The notes under the pieces: model-generated
Seen by the model: only the letters and a program-made list of their open reading frames with translations
Databases searched by the model: none
Told to the model about the DNA's origin: nothing
Position numbers and translations under genes: made by a program
Assembly (NCBI RefSeq): GCF_023278565.1
Contig: NC_064680.1
Span: forward strand, 3,782,001-3,846,000
Source of the DNA: Colletotrichum lupini
Lineage: Eukaryota; Ascomycota; Sordariomycetes; Glomerellales; Glomerellaceae
Direction of reading: 5' to 3'
Length of the DNA stretch: 64,000 nucleotides
Shown: positions 43,362-55,684 of the stretch, piece by piece
Layout: each line of letters opens with the position of its first letter
Position numbering within the stretch: the first letter of the stretch is position 1

Positions 43362-45161
43362 TTACAACATTACCAAGCCAATGCCACTCAGGTTCTCCTC
43401 GTCGAGCTTGTTTCTCCGGTCCACGCCGCCAGCAATAGGGGCCGCACGGTAGTTGAAGAGGTAGTAGTGGAGCTGGCCGTCACCGGGGCCGAACTTCTGC
43501 TGCTCCAGGAAGAGGCCGTTGTCGAGCAGCGACAGGCCGTTGAAGACATCGAACTTGTTCTTTTTGCCCAAGATCAGGGCGTCGCCAATAAGGGAGTTCA
43601 ATCGTGTCTTCAGGGCGGCTTTGTCGAGGGGCGTGGTCAGGCCAACTTCGGAGGCGTAGTACCAGAGGTAGGCGGCACGAACGACTTGGTGCTTTGAGCT
43701 GTTGATCACGGTAGACTCGAGGCAGTAGAAGGAGAAGAAGTCGGTGATCTTTCCATTGGTCTAGCTGGATGTCAGTATACATTGGGCAGAGAAGGGATAG
43801 GGACATGCAACGAACCTCAACGACATATGTCCAGATGACCTGCTCGCCAGGGGCATTCTTGTCGTGCAGGAACCAGTGCCTGAACTCGTCCTTGGAAAAC
43901 TCAGGGGCCATGTCGAAACGCTTCAAGTACTTGGCCAGAAGTTCGTTTGCGGCATCAAGGTCCTTCTCCTGGAGCTCGCGGAGGCCCTTGGTCGACGTGT
44001 TATCCGGAAGCTGGTACTTGCGAATCTGGTACTGCGGCTTGCTATTGGGGGGCAGCGGGCTGAAACCGACCTCGTACAGCTTCTGCCAGTTGAGGGCGCG
44101 GTGGAAGTAACGGCATGTGCTGACGGGCTTGGGCAGCACCACACCGCCCGTGTAGAGACCCTGCCAGATCTCGCGCAGGTTGCTGCGGCGCGTGATCTCC
44201 TTGATCAGCACGGGAGCGAGGCGCTTGCCACGGAGCTTCTTATGGACAACCATGAAGTTGACCTCAGAGCAAGTGACGACGTTCTTGCGCACGCGCAGGT
44301 TGACGGGGATAGCGGAAATGAAGGCAACGAGCTTTCTAGACTGCGTTGCGCGAACACCAACGTGCCACTCCTTGCGCCAGCCAGGAGCCATGAGGGCCCT
44401 GCGAAGATGGTTAGCTTAGGCCTGTCTGCATGTTACTTAAAGCAGAGTACTTACCATTTAAGCATGGCTGGTGAGTAGTTGAAGCGGAACATGGCCTCGT
44501 CATCCTCGACATAGTGGCCGTTGAGCAGCTCGTACACCTCCTTCATCTCCCCCTCGTCCTCGAGGTTCATTGTAACCCACTCGAAGCCAGCGACCATTGG
44601 CGACGCCTCCGTAGGAACCTCTTCCACCTTTTGAATGCGGATTGGGCCATCCTCAACCTTAGCCTCCGCCTCACCAAACTTGGGCACGGGTTGCGTGGCC
44701 CAGAACTTGTAGCTCGCCATATCCTTGGCGTTCTTGCCAGCCGAGGCCAGACCCGTCATGATGTCCTGCAGGTTCAAGTTCTTCATCGCCGCAGCGGTCT
44801 CCTCGGCCGACTTGTTGCTAGAGCTTCCAACGCCGAGCTCGTTCGCCAACGCCGGGTTCAGGGCGAGAAGCTCAGTGAGCTGTTGGGGCGTCAGACCACC
44901 GATGGCCTCCTTGATGGCAGCCTCCGGGTCGCTGGGCTTGCCGGTGAGTGCATCCTTGACCTTCTTTCTCTTGGACTTCTTCTTCTTCTTCTTGGGAGCA
45001 TCTGCAGTTGCGCCGGGTGCACTCTCGGGCGCATCCTCCTCCTCATCGTCCTCGGACTCGACCTCGACTTCCTTGCCCTTGCCCTTGTCGCTCGCCTCGG
45101 CAAGGGTGTCGTTGGCGTCTTTGACGGCCGGGTCAAGGGGTTTGGACTCTTCGGCAGGCAT
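43362..45161 (-). CDS. NMT1: Glycylpeptide N-tetradecanoyltransferase (N-myristoyltransferase)
   Basis: Three exons on the minus strand (45161-44455, 44398-43816, 43760-43362) encode 562 residues. The enzyme transfers myristate from myristoyl-CoA to N-terminal glycines. I chose ATG 45161 ([10 protein letters not shown]); an upstream in-frame ATG at 45302 adds a basic leader and is probably 5'UTR. An acidic segment and a Lys-rich run ([11 protein letters not shown]), a ribosome-targeting feature in relatives, precede the catalytic part. Signatures: [37 protein letters not shown] (signature 1), [16 protein letters not shown] (signature 2) and the C-terminal GIGLVML, whose end carboxylate acts as catalytic base in this family. 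Length is slightly above average owing to the N-terminal extension. Essential in the fungi tested. Confidence 0.95.
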
Positions 45162-46110
45162 CTTGTTGTCCTCGATTCGACGGTTTGTGGCGGGAGTGGT
45201 CGATTTTCGGGGGTGTTGGTGGGAGCTTCTTGGAGCTCTGTTCAAGCTTGCGCGGTGGGAATGGCGGGGAAGAAGTTTTGGCGCGAGAGAGGACAGTTTC
45301 ATGTGCCAGCTGTGCTCCCAGGCGGTACAGGCTCCAGCTGTGTTTGTGTGACTGCATCATGGCGGGGTCACCTGCTAGGGGCCATGGCACTGCGGGGCAG
45401 AAGGTGCCAACCCGCGGTGCGGCGATCAGTCCCCTCCTAACACCCTGGCGCTAAACTGCGAAAGACTATTTATGACAACGCCTTCTGGACGACTTGTTCA
45501 AGAGTCACTATTCAAAGTTCAACGTGTTTACTAAGGTGAACGGGTCCATTTTAATTGAGTTATTCGTGTTTCAAGAATTTCAACAATGAAAAATGAAATG
45601 TTCTTCATTCTCAACTTCTGCTTGTTGGCATTTATGGCTCCCTCCTGAGTGACTACTTAAACCCTTGATAAGTGTAAATACCTCATGAGTTGTTATCCTC
45701 GAGTGATGGAGTATGATCAAAAGTGCGTCAAATGAACCAATAGTTTGCTGCATACTCTTCTGAGGCGATAAATCATTGAAAAGTCTGAGTAAATCCCCTC
45801 AAGATTCATAACCCCGAGTATCACGCTATTCTGTTGGTATTGCGATTGAGTGGTCTGCTCATACATGCTCTAAAGGCAGCAGGAATGAAAACCGGGGAAG
45901 TGTGGAAATCATTCTGAATAAGATCGATTCTAAACCAGGAGACCGAAGCGCCAACGCAAAAGTCACAATTACCCCTTCTCCCAATAAAGTAATCGCACCC
46001 CCAAATAGGTGCTATAAGGTACAACAACTAGACACCTTCCGCTCTACTCTAATGCTGGCGCTCTTGAGTTCTATGCAAAAGATACCGGCATGGAAAGCCC
46101 ATAACCGCAA
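45162..46110. other. Intergenic region upstream of NMT1
   Basis: About 950 bases containing the NMT1 promoter/5'UTR and, on the far side, the 3' end of the ABHD12-like gene. The segment 45540-45900 is AT-richer and featureless. No gene is supported. Confidence 0.5.
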
Positions 46111-47607
46111 TTATAACGTTCTACTGCTAGTATCCGATCCTGCCATGTCATAAGCCGTGCCTGCGAGGTCGAAGGAACGCATCACTGCAAGAATTACAGG
46201 CGCATATCCCATGATATCGTTGTGTCCTGCGAGAGTTAGAAAGAATGCCCTTCACACACTAGCCTGATCGATTAAGTTTACTTACCACCGTGTGGGAAAA
46301 GCTCCTGGCGAATTATGATGTTTGGCTCAGCGTTCCATGTAGTTACAAAGGCGTTCTTGCCCTTGTGAATAGTACGCACGTCCTTCCACGCCTCGAATGA
46401 ATGGTCACTCAGCCCCTCAGGGACAGTCGCATTCGCAGCCGCGCGGAAAAGCTTGTTGCTCTCCGTCCAGGGAATGTCCGCATCGTCCTTGGCCGAGATG
46501 AGCGTCAAGCGCAGACGTCTCTTCGTCAGCTTGACCAGGCTCTCCAGCCTATCGACCGACGGCCACTTGTCGTAGATGAAGCCCTCCATGTACTCCAAGA
46601 AGCCTGGCCAGACCTTCAAGGGTCCCAGCACGGGAAACAAGCCGCCAATCTTGTAGCCGCTCAGCATCTTAGGCAAGTTGCTGAAGCCCGCGACGAGAAT
46701 GACACCGCCGAATTCGATTCCTTGCGAGGCGTAGAGCTCGGCAACACCGCTAGTCACGGCTGTGCCGAGACTCTGACCAAGAAGAACGATGCGGTCCGAG
46801 GGCACGCCGGCAACATTGATAACCCAGTCGATCAGAGTGGCGGCATCTTGGATCAGGCCGTATTCGGTTGGGCGACCTGTCGAGTGACCAAAGCCACGGT
46901 AATCGATTGCCAGGACATGGTATGATGAAGTATCAGTAATGACATGGTAGCTGTCCGGCCTATGGCCTTGCGCAATGTCACCAGCGTTCTGCACATGGTC
47001 AGTATGAGAGCATAGGAAATCACGAGTTGGACATTTCTTACACCGTGGACTACGACTAATTAGCGATTGGAAGCATATGTCATGATACTCAATGACTTAC
47101 ATGAAAGTACAACCCGAGCATCCGGATCCTCTTTCAAAGCCTTGAAAGACTCGGTTTCGGTGAAAGCTTGGCAGAAGCCACCCTTCTGCACTGAGAATCT
47201 CTCCTCCTGCTTCAGATACTGAGGCAGAGGCATAACATGCCATGCATACAAGCTCACTCCATCTGGGGTGTCGAGCGAAAAAGGTGTGGCTTGGCCCTCT
47301 TTGGAGGGAGGTTGTCAGCAATGGCGCGTCTTACATGGGGGTTGGTGCGCAGACTTACTTGCAAAGCCCCATCTCTCAGGCTTGTCAACGTCACGCCACC
47401 AGAGGGTGTTGATCTTGTGGGCGTACAGAAAGCTTTAATAATTTCATTAGAGAATGCTGACCAGGAGCAAGAGATATATGACAACAAGTCTTACTGTCGT
47501 TGGAAGAAAGGTGTTGCGCCTAGGGCCAGGAAAGTGAAGTAGAGGCCCAGCGGAGCCGCCACGACCCAGACGGCCGTCCGCAGGATCGGCGAAAGCGGAA
47601 CCGTCAT
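46111..47607 (-). CDS. ABHD12-type alpha/beta hydrolase with an 8-nt microexon
   Basis: Six exons (47607-47495, 47432-47359, 47298-47101, 47049-47042, 46988-46286, 46226-46111) give 403 residues, with every junction in frame. A membrane anchor (TAVWVVAAPLGLYFTFLALG) follows the start. LYAHKINTLWWRDVDKPERWG and TPDGVSLYAWHVMPLP are typical of fungal ABHD12/13-like lipases. The oxyanion motif HGNAG is assembled from the 8-nt exon (most of F-H-G) and the next exon. The nucleophile is in GQSLGTAV, the acid is in SAKDDADIPW, and the catalytic His is in HGGHNDI, split by the last intron. Mammalian ABHD12 is a lysophosphatidylserine lipase; the fungal substrate is unknown. The gene depends on correct microexon splicing. 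Confidence 0.88.
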
Positions 47608-49346
47608 TATCGAAGTTCTGTGCTGATGCAAAGATGCAGAGGGATGTGAAAGACACCAGAGATGAGATTGAGAGACTTCCGAGTTATCTACACATGGCGG
47701 GTGGCGATGATGTGGCCACCGTGAGTGATGCCTTGGCGAACTGGTTCCTAGCTTGAGGTTGGAATTGCCTGCGAATCCGCAGGGATGGTGACATAGAGGC
47801 CTTTAGCTGAGTGTACTTTCCTTCAGGGTAGTTGAGCGTGCCAACCCGAAGTACTTGCCGCTAGTAGGCGCAGTCCCCAGAATGCGGCGACCTTTCGCAA
47901 CTCTGGTCTGAGCCGCACGCCGACGACAACAGATCATCCGTCGGTATCAGATGCGTTTTTCTCCCCGCCACCACTGCCTGTTTCTTGCAAATTGATTTTT
48001 ATGACATAGGCAAACAAAAGCGCTTCATTCAGTCCATTTGATTTATTCAGATGACAACCATTGCTGAGATAATTAGGTATTTGTGCATGGACTTGGCAGC
48101 GCGCCTATGGTCGGGTTAATTTGCTAAATGCGGAGAGATGGCTACAAAGTACCGCGAGAGTAATTTGGTCTGGCCATTTCTCCAAGCTTCACAGCCACAT
48201 TCACTCACACATCTGCAGTATCCCCCACACATTGTGAGCTTACGCAAACACCAGCCAAAGTACGGCCGGTAAGCAACTTCGGTGGATCTGGTGACCTGCG
48301 CGACGCATTGGCAAGTGCTTTACCTTAGGATTCATACAGGAGAAAGCAATAGGAGATCCAAGGGAACTGGGTGGAGGAACAGGAGGCTCCCGTCTTGGTT
48401 GATGTGGCAGGAGAAGGAATGATCCGGAGTGCATTGCAGAACGAGGTACGGATACATGCGCCACGGTACCTACCGTGGTACATAGGTACATGACAAAGCA
48501 TGCGACGATTTTGGCGCGATGTGAATGGCGGGCGGGACCCTTCTATGGAACCAAAAACCCCATGTGCCCCGTGCGCTTCGTCCAGCCAGGGCGCGGCAAA
48601 GTGCCCAGTTTTTCCGGGTCCTATTCCAAGCCAATCAAATATGGCTGTTCCTGTTAAACTCACAGCCCGCCTGCTCTTTCGTCCGCTGCGACTGGACGGC
48701 ACGGCACCGCGGAAAGTCGACGTGCACCAAGTGGGAAGGACCTACCTGGACGTGGGACGTGATGGAGGGTGTCCCTTGGTACCCAGCAAGCAGTAGCAGG
48801 AGCAGGAGCAGCGCAGCAGAATGAGCAGCCGCGCTCTTGCATCTCCGAAAGAAAAAAGAGGCGGCAACAGCCCAGCCGGAGCCTCAGGTACATCTCATTT
48901 TGTACCTTTTTTTTCCATGTCTCTTGCTGGTCGCCGCTGATGCATCCCATACAAAGCTCCCCATGCTAATATCCCGTCCACCCCAATTCAACTCACTCAC
49001 ACGAACCCTTCCCCGAGTCTCCAAATCCATTCATTCCTCCACAGGTATTCCCGACACAACCCACGCGCGAAGCCCACGCAGACTCCGCCCCGTGAGAACA
49101 AGTCCCGATATCCTGCGAATAGCTTAAAGCCGATATATTCACGACTCGACTTCACTGCCACCTCCCCTGCTCTCCCACGTGCAGCATATTCGTGCCCCCC
49201 TCCACACTCCTCCCAAGAGAGTACGACAACGGCGCCGCGCGCAGTCGGGGGCTGTGGCTTCTTCCGCTGATGATGAAAATACCGACACGCTCGGGAACCT
49301 ACTCGTGATACCCTGAACTCTGCGACGGGGAAACGGCACATTCGAC
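47608..49346. other. Long divergent intergenic region between the ABHD12-like gene and SWC3
   Basis: About 1.7 kb. The overlapping short frames near 48475-48970 on both strands have no recognisable features. It presumably holds both promoters and a long SWC3 5' leader. No RNA gene was recognised. Confidence 0.5.
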
Positions 49347-51678
49347 ATGGAGAGGAAGAGGAAGTTGCCCGCCAGGGCTGCGGCGCGTGTCGAACACGTC
49401 GCAAAGAAGCGCACCGTCACCCCTCCCGAGCCCCGATCAGTTACGCCAGTCCCAGTACCAGTCGAGGAACCACCACCGCCGCCCCCTTCGCTCCCAAAGT
49501 CCATTCAGGCCGGGAAGCCGCTTCCGACCGTCGAGGATGCCCAACCCGATGACCTCCCCGCGAAGGAGTATCAGTCATTTCAAGAGAGGTAAGACCGTAT
49601 GCCCTGAGATCTAGTCGTCGGCTTGGCCGTAGCTTGTGGATGCACATAACTGACCTTTGGCCCATAGTGGTGTTCTTGCCGAATCGCTGAGCCGGTCGCG
49701 ACACAAATGGCTGGCCGAGGGACTATTCGAGAAGTACTGGACGAAACCTGGACGAAAGAAAAACGCAACCGAAGACCCCAAGAATCCACCCAAAGATACC
49801 ATGAGCAAGATTGGGCCCTGCACAATCACGATCGAGCCACACGTTTTCGATGTTACCCTTTGGGCGATCAAAGACCCCAAACCTCCCGCACCCACCACGC
49901 AAGCTACCTTTCGGCCCATTTTGCAATATGGTCCTCCCAATGGAGCTATGCCCCCTCCACCTACACCAGCAAATCCGAACCCAAGTCCTGCACTCGGTCC
50001 CAACGAGTCGAAGCCGACGCCTTCCGCCCAGAGTCCGGCTCCTCCGTCACCTGCTCCTCAGCAGCCACCGTCCAGGCCGCCCTCGTCGGCTGCGAATGAG
50101 CCACCCAAAGTGATGCCCTCGCCGCGCACTTTGGAGCCTATGCGGACCGCCAGTGCGACGCCACCTCCGCCACGGCCGGTAGCTCCATTGGTCCCGGCGG
50201 TTGCGGCACCATTTCCAGCAGCAGCACCGGGGACGCCATCACATCCCGTTCCTCCTTTGGCTGCGGCACCTTCAGCACCAAACTCACGACCGTCGAGCTC
50301 AACGCCGACACCAGCTCCGGGGGCCGCAAAACCGCCGGCGGCAAAACCACAAGGGACCGATCCCATCATTATGACGCTGGCCGAGAAGGCATCTGAGGAC
50401 CCCCATCTACGAGACTTGATGAAACGGGTCGCCGCTGGTGAAGCAAAGCCGGATGAACTAAGCAACTTTCAAAAGATCATTGATCAAATCACGGCGGAGT
50501 ATAAGAAGAAAGGGGGGCAACAGGGTCCTTCAGCGGACAGGCTATTGGTTGACGGGAGGACAGTCAAGTATTTTGCCGACGAGGTACGGACGATTCTGGA
50601 TATCGTACTCGCTACGAATCCGAAGCAAAAGTCATCAGAACTTCTGCCTCCGCGCGGAAGCGACCCTTTGGTTGTGGCCTTGGTGAGAGCGGCCCTGGAC
50701 GCGAAACCGTTGCAGGATATGATCCGACGGATAGCCGACAACAAGCCTGGCTTCACCGACGCCACTGACCTCAAAGCATCTCTCGACAAGTTGCACAAGG
50801 AACTCAAGAGTGCGCAAAACACCCCGACGCCTCAAACCCCGACGACACAGGCTGCCATCAACGGCACCGCGAACGGCCATCCCGTCAAACCAGCGGCAGC
50901 TGCGCCTGCTGCTTCACCGGCCCCGACTCCAGCAGCCCCACAAATACAGCATCCCCCTCAGCAAGCCCTTCGGTCAAAGGGCCCTCCGCCACCTGCGAGG
51001 CCTGAGATCTCAGGCGTCTGCCTCGACTTTGCTGGTGGAAATGGCGATCGTTACCTGTTTCCAAAATACAGCATTCTCGAGTATCTGCCCGGCGGACAGC
51101 AGGCTATCGCATCGTTCCTCATTGTTCGCAAGGGCAGTCAGCTAGAGTATGGAGGCGATGCCAAGCTCGATTACTACCAGCCTGTCACCGTTCGGATGTG
51201 CGCTCAATCAGCTCGTCACCTCGAGTACTTGCAGAGAGCAGTGGCACCCCAGGAAGAAGTCATGAGGTACATGGACGATGTGATGGACAATATGACGAGG
51301 GCGGAATACGTCCTTCTCGCCATGCGCTTGCCACGTGGAGAGCAAGAACCCAACAGCGAGCAAAATGGCAAAGATACCCCTGGCCTGAGCGGCCAAATAG
51401 CGAGACCAGAGTCAACAGCACCAGAGCACCCGGCTCCCAAGCAGCAGTCAGTGCATTGGGGACCTGTGACGTCCAAATTCGTTCGGAGTTTCAACAAGAA
51501 ATGGTTTGAAGAGTGGAAGAGAACCGAAAAGACAGCGGGCAAGAAGCCCTCTTCGGCAGATGAGGTGTTCCAAGAGTCCTGCGAGGCCGTTGGCCGCGAT
51601 CCTCTGGACAAGGACATAGAATACGAGAAGATGATTGAGCTCTTGGCGGCTAAGGACTCCGAGTCATCATCTTCTTGA
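49347..51678 (+). CDS. SWC3: SWR1-complex protein 3 (Swc3)-like subunit
   Basis: Two exons (49347-49588, 49668-51678) give 750 residues; the intron has GTAAGA and TAG with the frame kept. The SWR1 complex exchanges histone H2A for H2A.Z in nucleosomes. The Swc3 domain starts around the splice junction: GVLAESLSRSRHKWLAEGLF, EKYWTKPGRKK and MSKIGPCTITIEPHVFDVTLW. A long Pro/Ala-rich disordered linker follows. Then come ITAEYKKKG and paired DPLVVALVRAALDAK-type helices, and a C-terminal part with DFAGGNGDRYLFPKYSILEY and a helical end (TSKFVRSFNKKWFEEWKRTE). The protein is longer than yeast Swc3, as usual for filamentous fungi. Nuclear location is supported by an N-terminal basic segment (MERKRKLP). 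Confidence 0.85.
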
Positions 51679-53843
51679 ACTCGACGCAGCTAGAAAGCGC
51701 ACCATGTATTACCTAGACGACACACCACAGCGAGCGACCGGCGGCCGGGGGCCTCGAGTGAGGAGAGTAGGTGTCGTACTGAGCATTTGGGTCAGGTCCG
51801 TTTGTTCGCGTTGCATAAGGCACGGGATGGCCATTTTTCCGCACTGCTGTTGTTGCTACTTTGTTGTTCACGTTACTGTACAGAGCAAAGGATTGGGATC
51901 TGATTCTGTTTTTGATTGGGAAAAGGGAATTGGAGTGGTCTATCACAAGAGGGGAATGCCTCTCCCACATACTGTTTTTCCATCTTTATTCCAATTTGGT
52001 GTTTGAGAGTGTTGAAAGGTCTCGGGCGTGAGGTTGGGATGTGGTGTGGCTCGACTCATTTTTATTATTACCCCCAAAACCCCCGCTTCGATGGAGTTGT
52101 GGGACGGAGGAGAGAGGCAGTGGTCAGAGATGTATGTGAGCATTGTGAGCATTGGCATGCCTCACTGCTGCTTATCTGATCAGAAAATAAAGAACATAAC
52201 AAGTACACATGCTGTTCTGGGCTCGTATTGATGATTCTTCCCAGTAGAGATATACCCCAGCCAACCCACCCAGGCATTTTCCAGCCAGCCCTCAGGAATT
52301 GAGATTATGTGAATCCTGCTGAAGGTACCTTAGTTCTGAGCCTCGGAATGCCTTTTCCTTTTCCTGATCCTTCTTGCTTTTCGCATACAATACCTTATGC
52401 TAGTACCTTCCCACGGTCAGGGCTTCCCTTCCATTCATTCTTGGAGTGGAAGAAGGCGCACTTTCCTTCCATCTCATTTCCTACTCACCCTCTTTCCGTG
52501 TCTACCTACTGGTAACTACCTTGCCATAGAGTTCCTTCCTTCCACTTCATTTCCCACCTCAAGCGCCTTCCCTCTCAACCATCTTCTTATCTGGAGTCAG
52601 GGCTCCTCAACTCCCAGCAATTCCGGGTATTTAAGTCCGTTAGTTGGATGGTCCACCGAAGCTTCATCGCTGACTTTCGGGTGTAGGTGGGCTAGAGGTT
52701 CAATACTGGCTCGGGTTGCTTTTGTTTTTTTCGACTTTTGGCTATCTTGTGAAGAGTGGTTTGGCCCTCTCACATGGGACGCCTTGTATGAAAGGACACG
52801 CACACATAGCTTACGTGGTAGGTAGGCATGAGAAGACAGATGACCTTACGTTTATGCCAGAGACCTGGAAGTCATCCACTCAAGGGTTGCAGTCATCACT
52901 ATGCCTTTCATGACTATATGATCGGAGCACAAACACATTGCCACCGCATATTAGATAGAGTAGTCTAAAAAGGCACATCGGCTGTTCACGAGTTGTTTAT
53001 GGACTCGATAGATCCAGCTTTCCTTCGAGATTTCCAGACTCTATCTAAGCTGTTGAACACAAGTGGCTCCCTTGAAAACCCCCCGTCTTCTGTGACACAA
53101 GATCCCGAAAGCCGAAGGCGCGCCATCGATGAGGGAATATTTGTGATTCCATGGGATTCTCCCATATGGGTGATGATCTTTCCTCTCCGTATTAGTATTA
53201 GTCTGTTGGTTCTCCAAACTCGAACAAAACCATTCCACTCGGATTTCACCACATCGCATAGCAAAAGCGTAGAGACACGTTCGTTTCGCTCTGGTCTCTT
53301 CGTGCCCTGGAATAATGTATCATGGACAAACAGGAAGAAATGCTCTCCAATGCCGGAAACGTGGTTACCCCGCGGCAAGAAAACGTTAGTTCTGACGACG
53401 ACAGGAATTATTGAAACTCACAGTCACGGGCCGTCGACATATGGTCGATGGCTAAGGGGAGGCGTCTGAGGTTTTGGACAGCACATGCTTGACTTTGGAC
53501 ACTCAGAAGCCGTGTAGATTCGTATTTGATTGTTCTCTGTTCCTCGAGGTGCCGCATCAGAGTAGGGCGACCCGGGAAGAAGCGTCATCTCTCGAGTAGA
53601 GTTTCATCATCAGCTTCTCTCGGTAAACTGTCCCTCCAGGTCAACGCACAACCGGGCATCACGCACAATCCACTCCGGCCCGGAACTCAATCCACAAGAC
53701 GACGTAGTCTGTAGATAATTCAGGATATCTATCCAACAGAGATGCCATGATGATCTATATAACAAACGGGCCCCCTCATAATCCTCCTCTCCAATTCCCT
53801 CATCATCACACTCGTTTCCATATCCTCAACCCAATCCTTCAAG
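51679..53843. other. Long intergenic region between SWC3 and the secreted protein gene
   Basis: About 2.2 kb. Frames such as 52993-53469 (+) and 52986-53378 (-) overlap on opposite strands and show no motif, signal peptide or splice structure. The last 150 bases are a C/T-rich leader with a CTATATAAC (TATA-like) stretch near 53755. Confidence 0.5.
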
Positions 53844-55331
53844 ATGAAGTCCCAACTCCTCCTCCCAGCAGCACTGCTAACCCTCACCCACGCCGCCACA
53901 ATCCCAGAATCCGCAAAACCAATCATAGTCCCAGACTCAACCCTCGACGCTGCCATCCGCGAACCCCTCAAAAACTTCATCACCGGCCCCGTCCACGGCA
54001 TAGACCCCTCCGCCTTCTTCCCCGCCACCGCCCTCTCCGAGAACGACGAGTACAAGCTCGCCGCCGCGGGTGAGGTAGCCTGGGCCGCCATCGAACTCGA
54101 GGCCTCGGCCGCCCTCGCTGGTTCTGTTTCTGCCTCTCATGAGGGTGAGAGCCTCCGCGATGCCGCGACGGTGGCGGTGAACTCCATTGCGAGGAGCGGT
54201 GTTGCCCCTCCTCCGCCGCCTCCTCATCCTCCTCACTCGGATCCCCCGCATCGGGAGCCCCATGGGCATCATGAGGGTATCTCCAGAGAGCAGCTTTGTG
54301 AATATTACAAGGGGATTGCGTGGAAGACTGGGGACTTGCAGACTGCTGTGTATCAGTGGCAGTATGAATATGTTCCTTGGCTCGTCCACAACAAGGGACC
54401 TTATATCGTAAGTTTTCTCTCTGCCGTCCTTCGTGTTATGACCTTGACTACCTCCTCAACTCTCTCCCACTCCCTTGACCTCATCATTTCCTTTCTGAAG
54501 AACTCACTAACCCCCATCTCAGGTTGTCCTGGACGGCCTCCGTCACATCGAATGGGTCCTCTGGAAGATTGAACAAGCCCTCGTCAACGCACACTTCTAC
54601 TACGAAGATGAATTCGACATCCTCAAATGCTACCAAGACGTAAGCCCCTTTCCCTTATCCCCTCCTCCTAATCCATCCCCATCACAAGTATTCACGAAAC
54701 GCAGTTCTCCGGCCGCGAACTCCAAATCACCCACGTCCCAACGACGGCCCCCGCCCTACCCACCCAAACAACAGCAAACATGACAATCGGCCTCCCAACA
54801 AACACAATGGCCCACCGTCCCCGCGCCATCGACGAGCAGCTCGTCACCACCACAGTCACAATCCAACCCGCCAGACCCACCACACCGCCGCCACCACCAG
54901 GACATCCCGAGAACAACAATGACAGACCCGAGGAGGCTGGCAACTCGTGGCCTCATCTCCCCTGGCGCCGCGACCACCCGTCCATGAAGAAGCTCCTTCG
55001 CCTCATCACGGCCAAGGCCCCCGTGTCAAAGTACCAGTCGTACGCGAACCACAGGATTTACAACGTCCTGAAGCAGCTCGAGTATACCGCGTTGGTGAGT
55101 GAAGCTCCTATTCCAGTTTCTGCTTTGAGTTACTACTGCGAAGTATCTGTGAAATGATGGGGACGTTGGGATGCTGACCACGTGTACCATCATTACTAGG
55201 CCTCTGCCAGTGCCTTGCGGAGCAAGTTGAGAGATCCGCACCACCAGTCTCTGCTAGACTACGATATCTGGAAGGGGCAGGGCATCAACCACGCCTTCGA
55301 GGTGGCTATCGCAGCGTATGAGGTCAAATAA
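53844..55331 (+). CDS. Secreted protein of unknown function with Pro-rich segments
   Basis: Four exons (53844-54407, 54523-54639, 54705-55094, 55200-55331) give 400 residues, with all introns in phase 0. A clear signal peptide (MKSQLLLPAALLTLTHAAT) points to secretion. The mature protein has an Ala-rich helical region (EVAWAAIELEASAALAGS), a Pro/His segment (PPPPPPHPPHSDPPHREPHG), an aromatic region (QTAVYQWQYEYVPWL, then GLRHIEWVLWKIEQAL), a Thr/Pro-rich linker (TTTVTIQPARPTTPPPPPG) and a C-terminal helical part. I do not recognise a family or catalytic motif. The exon structure and frame consistency support a real gene. It converges on RTC5 with 353 bp between the stops. Confidence 0.75.
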
Positions 55332-55684
55332 TTGACGATTTAGACGCCATTCGTCCGCTCTCTCGAGGCTTGTCGTTTGATGGCCAGCAAGACGGCTTCA
55401 CGGGCTTCGCGAGGACTCTTTAGGGGTGGTGGTGGTGGTGGTGGTGTATGGTGGCTGAAGGCAACATAACGCTCAAGTTTTGGACATGATTACAATTGGA
55501 AGGACTTATCATCAACAAGAATCGTGAAGAACTGAAAAATCATCGTTGTCGGGGATAGTCTGTGGGAATCCTATGCTACAAAACCAATAAACACCTAATC
55601 TAGAGCACCCGGAAACTTATGACTTGTTGTCCCAGTAGTAGCAATGCACATGAAGGTTAATTGGGAGAACAACTCGTGCGAGAC
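55332..55684. other. Convergent intergenic region with a GGT microsatellite
   Basis: Contains a run of about seven GGT units near 55426-55446 and the 3' ends of two converging genes. No coding region is supported. Confidence 0.6.

Noticed and set aside
44514..45440. 308-codon plus-strand open frame with Leu-rich stretches
   Set aside because: Antisense to NMT1 exon 1; the Leu runs mirror the Lys/Glu-rich coding strand.
52986..53469. Overlapping open frames of 130 and 158 codons on opposite strands
   Set aside because: No signal peptide, motif, intron or composition bias favouring either strand.
55426..55446. GGT repeat as a functional element
   Set aside because: Simple microsatellite between converging genes; noted as a feature only.
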